A stretch of DNA of 64,000 bases from Rhizobium sp. 18055. GTDB lineage: Bacteria; Pseudomonadota; Alphaproteobacteria; Rhizobiales; Rhizobiaceae. The stretch covers positions 124,001 through 188,000 of the forward strand of contig NZ_CACSKD010000008.1 of NCBI RefSeq assembly GCF_902706285.1, given 5' to 3'. Of this stretch, positions 16,298-24,191 are shown piece by piece. The notes below the pieces were generated by a model. That model worked only from the letters and a program-made list of their open reading frames with translations. It did not search any database and was not told where the DNA came from. The position numbers were made by a program, and so were the translations under genes. Within the stretch, counting starts at the first letter, position 1, and every line of letters begins with the position of its first letter.

Positions 16298-16327
16298 GCC
16301 GCAGTGCCCCTGTTCTGGAGATCGACC

Positions 16328-17293
16328 ATGCGTATTCACATCGAAAATAACCTTCAAGGCCCGGCCGAGCTGTCATTGTCGACAGAACTCCTGACAAGCC
16401 GGCTCGCTGCTGCCGGAATAGACGCCCGTTCGGTAGAGATAAGCTGCGGTACGTCCATGGACGATGCTCCTGATGCGGACGTGCTCTTCGCATGCCACAA
16501 GCTCGATATCGGCGAGGCAAAGCGCCGCATGCCATCGCTTCGCTGGGTTCAAGTCATTTCCGCAGGTGTCGAAGGCTTCCTCTCGACCCTGCCCGATGAC
16601 GTGATGCTGACGAACGCCTCCGGCGTTCACGGCGAGAAGGGTGGCGAGTTCGTTCTGGCCGCGGCGTTGATGCTGAACTACCGCATCCCGACCTTCGTCT
16701 CTGACAAGCAGGCGCGTCGCTGGCAACCTGAATTCGCAACCCCTGCCAAAGGCAAGCGGGTGACGCTGCTCGGCCTCGGCGGCATAGGCGGCGAGGCCGC
16801 AAAAGCGCTCCGCAGCCGTGGTTTTGTCGTCACCGGCGTCACGCGCAAAGGCGTATCCGATGTCGAGGTCGATGCGATGGTCTCGATCGACATGATCGAC
16901 AGCATCCTGCCCAATACCGATATTCTGGTTTCGACATTGCCGCTGACACCAGAGACACGCAACCTGATTGACCGCAAGCGTCTGGAAAGCCTTCCAGCGC
17001 ATGCCGGTGTCATCGTTGTCGGCCGCGCCGCGGTGGTCGATTATGACGCGCTTGCCGATCTGCTGACGGCCGGAAGGCTGGGCGGGGCTGTGCTCGATGT
17101 GTTTCCGCAGGAGCCGTTGCCTGACGACAGCCAGATCTGGGCCTGCCCAAATCTCATCATCACACCGCATTGCAGTGTCGATGATCACGCCATCTACATG
17201 GCGCGCTGCCTCGACATCTTCACGGGAAATGTGAAGCGCTTCCTCGATGGAAAGCCACTAAGCAACCTCGTCGATCGCGAGCGAGGCTACTGA
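16328..17293 (+). CDS. D-isomer-specific 2-hydroxyacid dehydrogenase (321 aa)
   Basis: Start placed at the ATG 16328 with a GGAGATCGACC site; a GTG at 16304 is possible. NAD binding: VTLLGLGGIGGEAAKALRSR. Catalytic region: VVGRAAVVDYDALADLL, LDVFPQEPLPDD and IITPHCSVDD (His). The gene follows the RidA gene by 30 nt and is probably co-transcribed. It may reduce the keto acid released by RidA or oxidise a D-2-hydroxyacid substrate. Confidence 0.85.
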   Translation: MRIHIENNLQGPAELSLSTELLTSRLAAAGIDARSVEISCGTSMDDAPDADVLFACHKLDIGEAKRRMPSLRWVQVISAGVEGFLSTLPDDVMLTNASGVHGEKGGEFVLAAALMLNYRIPTFVSDKQARRWQPEFATPAKGKRVTLLGLGGIGGEAAKALRSRGFVVTGVTRKGVSDVEVDAMVSIDMIDSILPNTDILVSTLPLTPETRNLIDRKRLESLPAHAGVIVVGRAAVVDYDALADLLTAGRLGGAVLDVFPQEPLPDDSQIWACPNLIITPHCSVDDHAIYMARCLDIFTGNVKRFLDGKPLSNLVDRERGY

Positions 17294-17304
17294 GTTTGAG
17301 AATT

Positions 17305-17324
17305 GGCAGCCAAGTCCGGCTGCC
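17305..17324 (+). other. Small hairpin between hydroxyacid dehydrogenase and ABC genes
   Basis: GGCAGCC-AAGTCC-GGCTGCC forms a 7-bp stem 11 nt after the stop. No T-run follows, so it is more likely a processing or stability element that allows different expression of the binding protein gene. Confidence 0.4.
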
Positions 17325-17411
17325 GGATGCGAGATGTCTGCCGCGCTCGGGCACTCTTGCAGCAAGTGTGTTAAATCACACGATCGGTGACAGCGCATTG
17401 GGGAACCAATA

Positions 17412-18302
17412 ATGAAGAACAAGACACAGCTTACCACACTTCTGGCCGCCACGGCGATCGCCTTTGCAAGCAGCACGTTCGCGCACGCAGCCGACGACCT
17501 GAAGCCAGGCGCCGGTGACTTTGCCGGAATGGCAGAATGCAAGGCGTTGCAGCAGAAATTCCCGACGCTCGTCGGCAAGAAGCTGGTTGTCGGCCTCGGT
17601 GGCTACACCAAGGGCTTCGAAGCACCGGCAGCCGATGATCCGTCGAAGATCGAAGGTCTCGACCCATCGCTGTTCGACCGCATCGGCGGCTGCCTCGGCT
17701 TCACCCACGAATACCAGAACGGCTCGTTCAACGTTCTCCTGACTTCGATCGCCAGCGGCCGTGCCGATATCGGCCCGATGCTCTACGTGACCGAAGCCCG
17801 CCTCAAGCAGATCGCTTTCGTTGCGTCGGTTCAGGTTCAGGACGGCTCGGTCGTCAAGAAGGGCAACCCGAAGAACATCACCTCGATGGACTCGCTTTGC
17901 GGCCTGACGGTTGCTGCCGCTGCCGGCACCTATGAAGCCACCAAGCTGGTTCCGGAACAGTCCGAGAAGTGCACGGCTGCCAACAAGCCGATCGTCGAGA
18001 TGTTGACTGTGCAGAACACCGACAACAGCATCCAGGCTGTCCAGAGCGGTCGCGCCGACATCTACCTGACGGAAGCCGGATCGGCCCGCGAGATTGCCAA
18101 GGCAGATCCCGCACTTGCCACCGCCTTCACCGTCGATCTCCCGATCATGGTCGGCTTCCCGATCGCCAAGGACAACACCGTCATGCGCGACGCCGTTCTC
18201 GGCGCCATGCAGGTCATCCAGAAGACCGGCGTTCAGAAGAAGCTGCTCGATTTCTGGGGCCAGGGTGGCGACGCAGAGCGTCCGGCAGCCGCCAAGGGCT
18301 AA
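17412..18302 (+). CDS. Amino-acid-type ABC transporter substrate-binding protein (296 aa)
   Basis: A Sec signal peptide (MKNKTQLTTLLAATAIAFAS... cleaved near AHA-ADD) is followed by a family 3 solute-binding fold: FDRIGGCLGFTHEYQNGSFN, LLTSIASGRADIGPMLYVTEAR, GLTVAAAAGTYEA and VQSGRADIYLTEAG. These proteins capture polar amino acids or related compounds in the periplasm. The next gene, 30 nt downstream, encodes permease and ATPase in one chain, completing the importer. The ligand is presumably the substrate of the surrounding catabolic genes. Confidence 0.87.
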   Translation: MKNKTQLTTLLAATAIAFASSTFAHAADDLKPGAGDFAGMAECKALQQKFPTLVGKKLVVGLGGYTKGFEAPAADDPSKIEGLDPSLFDRIGGCLGFTHEYQNGSFNVLLTSIASGRADIGPMLYVTEARLKQIAFVASVQVQDGSVVKKGNPKNITSMDSLCGLTVAAAAGTYEATKLVPEQSEKCTAANKPIVEMLTVQNTDNSIQAVQSGRADIYLTEAGSAREIAKADPALATAFTVDLPIMVGFPIAKDNTVMRDAVLGAMQVIQKTGVQKKLLDFWGQGGDAERPAAAKG

Positions 18303-18332
18303 CCCGTAGACTGTGAGTTCGAAGGCGACGAC

Positions 18333-19847
18333 ATGCAAGATTTTCTAACATACCTCACCCTTCCTTATTTGTGGCAGGGCGCTGTCATCGCCGTCGAGCT
18401 CCTGGTCGGAGCTTTGGCGGGGGGCATCTTCATCGGCTTTTTTCTGGCCCTTGCAAGCACCTCCCGCCACCTCGCCATCCGTCTGCCAGTGCAGGCCTAT
18501 ATCTACATCCTGCGCGGTACGCCGGTTCTCCTGCAGCTGATCCTGCTGTTCAACGTCCTCCCCGAGTTCGGGCTGCGGCTAAGCCCCTTCACCAGTGCCA
18601 TGCTGGCCCTGATGATCAATGAAACCGCATTCTGTGCCGAGATCATCCGCGGCGGCATCGCCGCGACCGATCGCAATCAGCGGTTTGCCGCCCAGGCTTT
18701 CGGTTTCTCCAGGGCCACGGAGATGATCCACATCGTCATTCCACAGGCGTTGCGGGCCATCCTGCCGACATTGGGCAACGAGGCCGTCGGCCTTCTGAAG
18801 TCGACGTCGCTTGCCTCCGTCGTCGGCGTCAACGAATTGACGATGCGCGGTCAGACGATCGTGTCGCAGAATTTCCTCTTCATACCGGTTCTGGTCGCAT
18901 CCGGCGCCATCTACATGATCATGTCATCGGCGCTTGCCGGGTTGCAATGGTGGCTGGAAGGCCGCTTCGGTCTGGAAGACCGCGCCCGCCGGGCTCGCAA
19001 GACAGTCGCTGCGACCACGCCAGAGGTTGACATGTCGGAAGTCCGCAGGCCGCTGCAGCGCAATTTCTCGCCGAACGCAGCCGTCGTTCTCGAGATCAAG
19101 GACCTGTCGATCGACTATGGCAAGGTCCGCGTTCTTGACGGCCTGTCGCTCAACGTGCGCCGCGGCGAGGTCGTCGTGCTGCTTGGCCGCTCCGGCTCGG
19201 GCAAGAGCACCCTCTTGAAGTCCATTCTGGCGATGAACCCCTTCGCCGGCGGCTCTGTAAAGGTCGAAACCCACAGCATGGGAACGACCTCCGCTGGCAA
19301 GCCACTATCCGAGCGCCTGCTCCCGGCAAACCGGGCGGCATCCGGCGTAGGCATCGTTTTCCAGCATTTCGCCCTGTTCGACCATATGAGCGCCCTGCAG
19401 AATGTCATGAGCATTCCGCGGTTGGTGCAGCGCCTGCCGGATCAGGTGGCCCGCACCAAGGCGCAGCGCGCATTGCGCACCGTCGGTCTCGCGAAGTTCG
19501 AGAACAGCTTTCCGCATGAGCTCTCCGGCGGTCAGCAGCAACGCGTCGGCATCGCAAGGGCCCTGGCCGCAGAGCCGAACGTGCTGTTGTTCGACGAGCC
19601 GACATCCGCACTCGATCCGGAACTGGTGCGCGAGGTCAACCAGACCATCCGCGATCTGGCGCTCACAGGCATCACGATGCTGATCAGCACCCACGACATC
19701 GCCTTTGCCTCTTCGGTTGCAGACAGGATCGTGTTCCTCGAGAAGGGCAAGCTTGTCGAGGAAGGCACGCCCGATATTCTCGAAAATCCGACCACTGACG
19801 CCTTTACCGCATTCCTTCGCCATGAACAGAAGCAGCTCCATGACTGA
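18333..19847 (+). CDS. Amino-acid ABC transporter, fused permease and ATPase (504 aa)
   Basis: Residues 1-220 are a HisM/HisQ-type permease with several membrane spans and the EAA-like loop RFAAQAFGFSRATEMIHIVIPQA. Residues 250-504 are an ATPase with Walker A LLGRSGSGKSTLLKS, signature LSGGQQQRVGIARAL, Walker B VLLFDEPTSALD and the H-loop STHDIA. A polar linker (RRARKTVAATTPEVDMSEV) joins them. Fused permease-ATPase proteins are known in some polar amino acid importers; two copies would form the complete transporter with the upstream binding protein. Confidence 0.9.
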   Translation: MQDFLTYLTLPYLWQGAVIAVELLVGALAGGIFIGFFLALASTSRHLAIRLPVQAYIYILRGTPVLLQLILLFNVLPEFGLRLSPFTSAMLALMINETAFCAEIIRGGIAATDRNQRFAAQAFGFSRATEMIHIVIPQALRAILPTLGNEAVGLLKSTSLASVVGVNELTMRGQTIVSQNFLFIPVLVASGAIYMIMSSALAGLQWWLEGRFGLEDRARRARKTVAATTPEVDMSEVRRPLQRNFSPNAAVVLEIKDLSIDYGKVRVLDGLSLNVRRGEVVVLLGRSGSGKSTLLKSILAMNPFAGGSVKVETHSMGTTSAGKPLSERLLPANRAASGVGIVFQHFALFDHMSALQNVMSIPRLVQRLPDQVARTKAQRALRTVGLAKFENSFPHELSGGQQQRVGIARALAAEPNVLLFDEPTSALDPELVREVNQTIRDLALTGITMLISTHDIAFASSVADRIVFLEKGKLVEEGTPDILENPTTDAFTAFLRHEQKQLHD

Positions 19848-20910
19848 CCAAGCCAACCATCGCCTGCCCTTCGCAGCACAAGCCGCAGAAAAACTCGGCG
19901 TCGCGCTCTACGATTACATGATCGGCAATGCGCGCGACAACGCGGCAGGTGCCGATGTCAACGAGGAAGCATTTTCAAGCTACCAGCTGATGCCGCGCGT
20001 GATGCGCGGGCAAAAGTCGATGGACATCACACGCAGCTTCTTCGGCAAGACACTGTCGGCGCCGCTGATTGCCGGTGCATTCGCCGGCGACCGGGTGTTT
20101 CACGAGGATGGACTGCTGCCGATCGCGCGCGCCTGCCGCGCACTCGATCTGCCGCTGATCATTTCAGAGGAAACAGTAACACCACTGGCGACCATCTGCG
20201 CCGAACATGAGATGTCCTGGCTGCAGCTGCGTGCAGCCGGTCCGCTTGATCGCATCCGCAGGCTGATCGACCTGGCAGCCGGCGTCGGTGCACAGGGGAT
20301 CGTCCTGACGGTCTTGGCACCGGTTCATCCTGTTGCCGGTATGCAGCCGGGCGGCTTCTCGATTGGCGACGAACTCCTGCGGCGCGGTTGGCCGACGATC
20401 GGCTCGACGTCAGCCGGCGTCGAGGCCCTTGCGCCTTTCCCTGGCTGGGACTGGTCTGATCTGAAATCGGCCTGCGATCACGCGCAGTCCACCGGCCTCC
20501 CAGTTCTGGTCAAGGGCATTCTCAATGCCGACGATGCGGAAATAGCGATCTCGACAGGTTGCGCCGGTATCGTCGCTTCCAATATCGGCGCACGACAGAG
20601 CAGCCGCTGGGTACCGGCGCTGGACCAGCTGACGGATATCAGAGCGAAGACCAACCGGCCGCTCATCCACGACGGCGGGTTGCGCTATGGCGCCGACGTG
20701 GTCACAGCCCTTTCGCTGGGGGCAGACCTTGCCATCATCGTCCGCCCGCTGATCTGTGCACTGGTTGCCGGTGGCGAGGAAGCCGTGACCGATGTCCTGC
20801 GGCGCCTATCCGACGAGACCTTGGCAATCGCCAACTGGTGCGGTGTTTCCAGTCTCGACGAACTTCGGCCGAGCTTCGTCTCCCGACGCTATGGGGGGCT
20901 GCTGCCTTGA
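19840..20910 (+). CDS. FMN-dependent alpha-hydroxyacid dehydrogenase-like protein lacking the catalytic His (356 aa)
   Basis: The start ATG at 19840 overlaps the stop of the preceding gene (ATGACTGA). The TIM-barrel FMN fold is recognisable: LSAPLIAGAFAGDRVFHEDG, PVLVKGILNADDAEIAISTG (conserved Lys), IVASNIGARQSSRWVPALD and HDGGLRYGADVVTALSLGAD. In lactate oxidase and glycolate oxidase the motif is SNHGGRQ or SNHGARQ, whose His abstracts the proton; here it is SNIGARQ. The substrate-binding Arg of lactate oxidase is not obvious either. It may be a different FMN enzyme (isomerase- or reductase-like), not an oxidase. Confidence 0.78.
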   Translation: MTDQANHRLPFAAQAAEKLGVALYDYMIGNARDNAAGADVNEEAFSSYQLMPRVMRGQKSMDITRSFFGKTLSAPLIAGAFAGDRVFHEDGLLPIARACRALDLPLIISEETVTPLATICAEHEMSWLQLRAAGPLDRIRRLIDLAAGVGAQGIVLTVLAPVHPVAGMQPGGFSIGDELLRRGWPTIGSTSAGVEALAPFPGWDWSDLKSACDHAQSTGLPVLVKGILNADDAEIAISTGCAGIVASNIGARQSSRWVPALDQLTDIRAKTNRPLIHDGGLRYGADVVTALSLGADLAIIVRPLICALVAGGEEAVTDVLRRLSDETLAIANWCGVSSLDELRPSFVSRRYGGLLP

Positions 20911-21887
20911 CCCAGGCTCAATCCGCAAGCCGCGCCGTTCTGCGCATGAACCAGGGCGATGCCAGCGAAGCCCGCATCTATTACTGTGCGCATTTCGTGG
21001 CCGAAGCTCTGGGTTATTTCGAAGCCAACGACCTGTCCGTGACCTTCACCACCACCCAGTCCGGCGGCCATACGATCCAGGGCGGGCAGATCCCGGCCGT
21101 TCTGTCCGGCGAGGCGGATCTGACCATCGGCGGGCCGATGGTGACGATGAAGAATTACGAGGATGGCGGCCCGGCGCTGGTATCCTTCTGTGCAGCCGTC
21201 GAGCGCAATCCGTGGGTGCTGGCGTCAGGCAAGCAGACGGAAGCGCTCACGATTGCCGATCTCCGCGGCAAACGCGTCATCGACGTCGGCAATGTCGGCA
21301 CCGCCAGCCTCTGCTTTCGTTGGCTGCTGCGCACCCACGGGCTGAGCGAACAGGACGTGGACGTCATCGCCGGCAGCGGCTCGCAAGAGCAGGACTTCCG
21401 CGATGTCGCATCGGGGACGGTCGACTACGCGCTGCACTCGCTGCATGCGCTGGCGCCAAGCATCACGAGCGGACAGCTTTTCCTTGCCTGTGATCTCGCT
21501 GGCCCGACGCAGCCCGTTCCATGGAGCGCCTACATTGCCCGGCCGGACGTCGTGGCAACCCGCCGCAAGGATTTCGTAGCGTTCACCAGCGCTATCGGCA
21601 AGGCGCTGGATTGGGTCCGCTCGCAGCCGGCATCAGAAATCGCGACAGTCGTCGCGCCCTATTACCCTGATTATCCTCTGGAAGCACTCACTGTTGCGAT
21701 CGAGGGCTATCAGCGAGCCGAGGTTTTTGCCACCTCGACAGCAATAGCGAAAAGCGACTTCGACCATTTCGCAGCTATCCTGCGCCAATCAGGCTGGCTG
21801 GAGCGTGATGTGCCTTACGAAATGCTTGTCGATACCAGCCTGACATCGCAATCGCATGATGCCCGCCATGCAACAGAAAAAAGATAG
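20907..21887 (+). CDS. NMT1/SsuA-like substrate-binding fold protein without signal peptide (326 aa)
   Basis: A TTG at 20907 overlaps the upstream TGA and is 10 nt behind a G-rich site, so translational coupling is likely; ATG 20946 is the alternative. The protein has the THI5/NMT1 binding fold: YYCAHFVAEALGYFEANDLSV, ADLTIGGPMVTMKN, LRGKRVIDVGNVGTASLCF and VDYALHSLHALAP. No signal peptide or lipobox is present at either start, which is unusual for a transporter component and suggests a cytoplasmic role (as yeast THI5-type enzymes have) or a sensor. No permease of the SsuC type lies nearby. Confidence 0.72.
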   Translation: MTQAQSASRAVLRMNQGDASEARIYYCAHFVAEALGYFEANDLSVTFTTTQSGGHTIQGGQIPAVLSGEADLTIGGPMVTMKNYEDGGPALVSFCAAVERNPWVLASGKQTEALTIADLRGKRVIDVGNVGTASLCFRWLLRTHGLSEQDVDVIAGSGSQEQDFRDVASGTVDYALHSLHALAPSITSGQLFLACDLAGPTQPVPWSAYIARPDVVATRRKDFVAFTSAIGKALDWVRSQPASEIATVVAPYYPDYPLEALTVAIEGYQRAEVFATSTAIAKSDFDHFAAILRQSGWLERDVPYEMLVDTSLTSQSHDARHATEKR

Positions 21888-21896
21888 GACGCGCCA

Positions 21897-23276
21897 ATGG
21901 ACACGCTGATCAAAGGTGGCCGCCTCATCCTGGAGACCGGCGAGATTGAGGCAAACCTTGCCATCAAGGATGGCCGCATCGTTGCCATTCTCGACCCGTC
22001 GCTGCCCCTGCCTGACGCCCGCGAGGTGATCGATGCGCATGGTCTGGTGGTCATGCCGGGTGCGATTGACGTGCATACCCACTTTACCGGTTCGCATGAC
22101 TTTCCGAGAGAAGAACTGCAGCAGGGCACGCTCGGAGCTGCCATCGGCGGCATCACGACAATCGCCGAGATGCCGCATTCGGCACCGCCGGCCACCACGC
22201 TCGACGCGTTCCTGCAGAAGAAGGCACTGCTTGCCGAGACCTCGACCGTCGACTTCGCGCTATGGGCGGGCCTGGACGGGAAAAACGTGGCCGAACTGGC
22301 CTCCATGGACGAAGCGGGTGCCATCGCCTTCAAGGCGTTCCTGTGCAGCGGCGATCCGGCTGGCGACGCCACCGACGAAAAGGGACTGCCGCGGCTGAAC
22401 GACGACGGCTTGCTGAGGGCGATGCGCGAGATCCGCACCTTCGACGGGTTGATCGGCATTCACTCCGAAAACCACGACATCCTGATTGGCGCAGGCGAAG
22501 AGATGCGGCGGGCGGGCAGGAAAGACATTCGCGCCCATGCGCTTGCAGGACCCGAGATTGCCGAGATCGAGGCGGTCGGCCGTGTTGCGACGATCGCCGC
22601 TGAAACCGGTGCCCGCTGCCATGTCGTGCATGTCAGTTCGGGACGTGCGGCGAGGATCATTGCTGCCGCCAAATCAACCGCGCGCATCACCCTCGAAAGC
22701 TGCCCGCATTATCTGATCCTCGACGAGGAAGACCTCGTCCGCATCGGCCCGAACGCCCGTTGCGGCCCGCCGCTGCGCCAAAGACCTGTGGTCGAGCAGC
22801 TTTGGGACGCCGTATTGGCGGGTGATGTCGATATGCTGGCATCCGACCACTGCCCCTATATGCCGGAGCAGAAGGCAGCAGGCCATGCGTCGATCTGGGA
22901 TGCGGGCATGGGACTTGCCGGCATCGAGACCTCGGTTCCGATGTTTATGAGCGAGGCCTACCACAAGAGGGGCGTTTCACTGGCGAGGATCGCCGCGATG
23001 ACGGCGACAGCCCCGGCCAGGGCATTCGGCCTTTATCCGCGCAAGGGCGCGATTGCCGTCGGCTTCGACGCCGACATCGCACTTTACGACGTCAACGCTT
23101 CGTGGACCGTTGCAGGCTCTGAGTTCAAAGGCTTTGCCAAATGGAGCGCGTTTGACGAAATGACCTGCGGTGCACGCGTCGAACGGACGATCGTTCGTGG
23201 AAAGACAGTGTATGAACGCGGCGCGGCGACCGAGATCAGCCCCGGCCATGGCACGTTTATCGGGCGGATCAAGTAA
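21897..23276 (+). CDS. Dihydroorotase/allantoinase-family cyclic amidohydrolase (459 aa)
   Basis: The metal-site motifs of the family are present: PGAIDVHTHFTG (His-x-His), GAIAFKAFLCSG (carboxylated Lys), GIHSENHDI, CHVVHVSSG and MLASDHCPY (Asp). The spacing favours the allantoinase/dihydropyrimidinase branch over biosynthetic PyrC. Such enzymes open cyclic amides such as hydantoins, allantoin or dihydropyrimidines. In this operon, with RidA, a hydroxyacid dehydrogenase and an amino-acid-type importer, a cyclic amide or N-carbamoyl compound is a reasonable but unproven substrate. Confidence 0.85.
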   Translation: MDTLIKGGRLILETGEIEANLAIKDGRIVAILDPSLPLPDAREVIDAHGLVVMPGAIDVHTHFTGSHDFPREELQQGTLGAAIGGITTIAEMPHSAPPATTLDAFLQKKALLAETSTVDFALWAGLDGKNVAELASMDEAGAIAFKAFLCSGDPAGDATDEKGLPRLNDDGLLRAMREIRTFDGLIGIHSENHDILIGAGEEMRRAGRKDIRAHALAGPEIAEIEAVGRVATIAAETGARCHVVHVSSGRAARIIAAAKSTARITLESCPHYLILDEEDLVRIGPNARCGPPLRQRPVVEQLWDAVLAGDVDMLASDHCPYMPEQKAAGHASIWDAGMGLAGIETSVPMFMSEAYHKRGVSLARIAAMTATAPARAFGLYPRKGAIAVGFDADIALYDVNASWTVAGSEFKGFAKWSAFDEMTCGARVERTIVRGKTVYERGAATEISPGHGTFIGRIK

Positions 23277-23318
23277 GATGGCGCAAGCGCTCGAATCGGC
23301 GAATGGGGGTGGGGCAAG

Positions 23319-24104
23319 ATGGCAAAGACAGTGAAGAAACGTCCCGTGGACGCAGGATCGGAAGCGGCCGCATTTTCGCCGGTGACGCCGCTCTCCCAAG
23401 CCGATGCTTCGAACCTCGATTGGGAAGCAGCAAGGCCGCGCACCCTCGTCGATCATGCCGTCGATGCCGTGCTGTCCGCTGCGGCCCGAGGCCTCATTTT
23501 GCCGGGAGACCGGATCGCCGAACCCGATCTCGTGGCGCGTCTCGGCATGAGCCGCGTGCCGATCCGCGAGGCACTGCGCACGCTCGAAAGCCAGGGCGTC
23601 GTGTTCAGCGAACCCTACAAGGGCATCCGGCTGATGGAGGTGTCGCAGGCGCGGCTGAACCAGATCATCGACGTGCGCATTCCGCTCGAGACGCTGGCAT
23701 GCCAGCGCGCCATCGAGGCCAACCGCAACGGTAGCCGCCAGATCGCGCAGCTGCATGCCGCCATCGGCGAGCTGGAAATGATGCGTGACCGTGAGGACAT
23801 CTACGGCTTTGCCTCCGCCGATACCGGCTTTCACCGGGTGCTTTGTAGCTTTGCCCAGAACCCGGTTCTGAGCAACCTGTGGGAATCCATCGCACGGCAG
23901 CTGACCGTCATCTTCGGACTGTCGACGATTGGCAAGCCGATGGATGCCATCATCGAGGAGCATCGGGTCCTTACCGACGTCTTCGCCTCCGGTGACGTCG
24001 ACAAGATGGCGCGGGAGATCGAGGAGCACGTTCGGGTTCAGGCGCTCGATGTGAACTATGAAGAGATTATCGCCCAGCGCCGGGCGGCAAGAGACAACAG
24101 CTAG
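23319..24104 (+). CDS. GntR-family regulator, FadR/FCD subfamily (261 aa)
   Basis: After an unusual 35-residue polar N-terminal extension, the GntR winged HTH covers about residues 45-110 (LILPGDRIAEPDLVARLGMS, RVPIREALRTLESQGVV). The FCD ligand-binding domain follows (LEMMRDREDIYGFASADTGFHRVLC and HRVLTDVFASGDVD contain the Asp/His positions of the metal-binding FCD pocket). It is flanked by cluster genes and by GTATAC-type palindromes at 15861 and 24141, so it is the probable repressor of both segments. Confidence 0.86.
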   Translation: MAKTVKKRPVDAGSEAAAFSPVTPLSQADASNLDWEAARPRTLVDHAVDAVLSAAARGLILPGDRIAEPDLVARLGMSRVPIREALRTLESQGVVFSEPYKGIRLMEVSQARLNQIIDVRIPLETLACQRAIEANRNGSRQIAQLHAAIGELEMMRDREDIYGFASADTGFHRVLCSFAQNPVLSNLWESIARQLTVIFGLSTIGKPMDAIIEEHRVLTDVFASGDVDKMAREIEEHVRVQALDVNYEEIIAQRRAARDNS

Positions 24105-24140
24105 GGCGGACCGAGGGTCGCCCATCCACCAACATCAATA

Positions 24141-24154
24141 GTATACGTTTATAC
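24141..24154 (+). promoter_or_regulatory. GntR-type operator GTATA-CGTT-TATAC
   Basis: A 5-4-5 perfect inverted repeat lies 38 nt upstream of the enolase-superfamily gene and shares GTATACG with the operator at 15861. It is probably a second site of the GntR protein encoded just upstream. Confidence 0.55.
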
Positions 24155-24191
24155 AAAAATATCGCACAGAGAGCGATCAAGGGCTAGCAGA

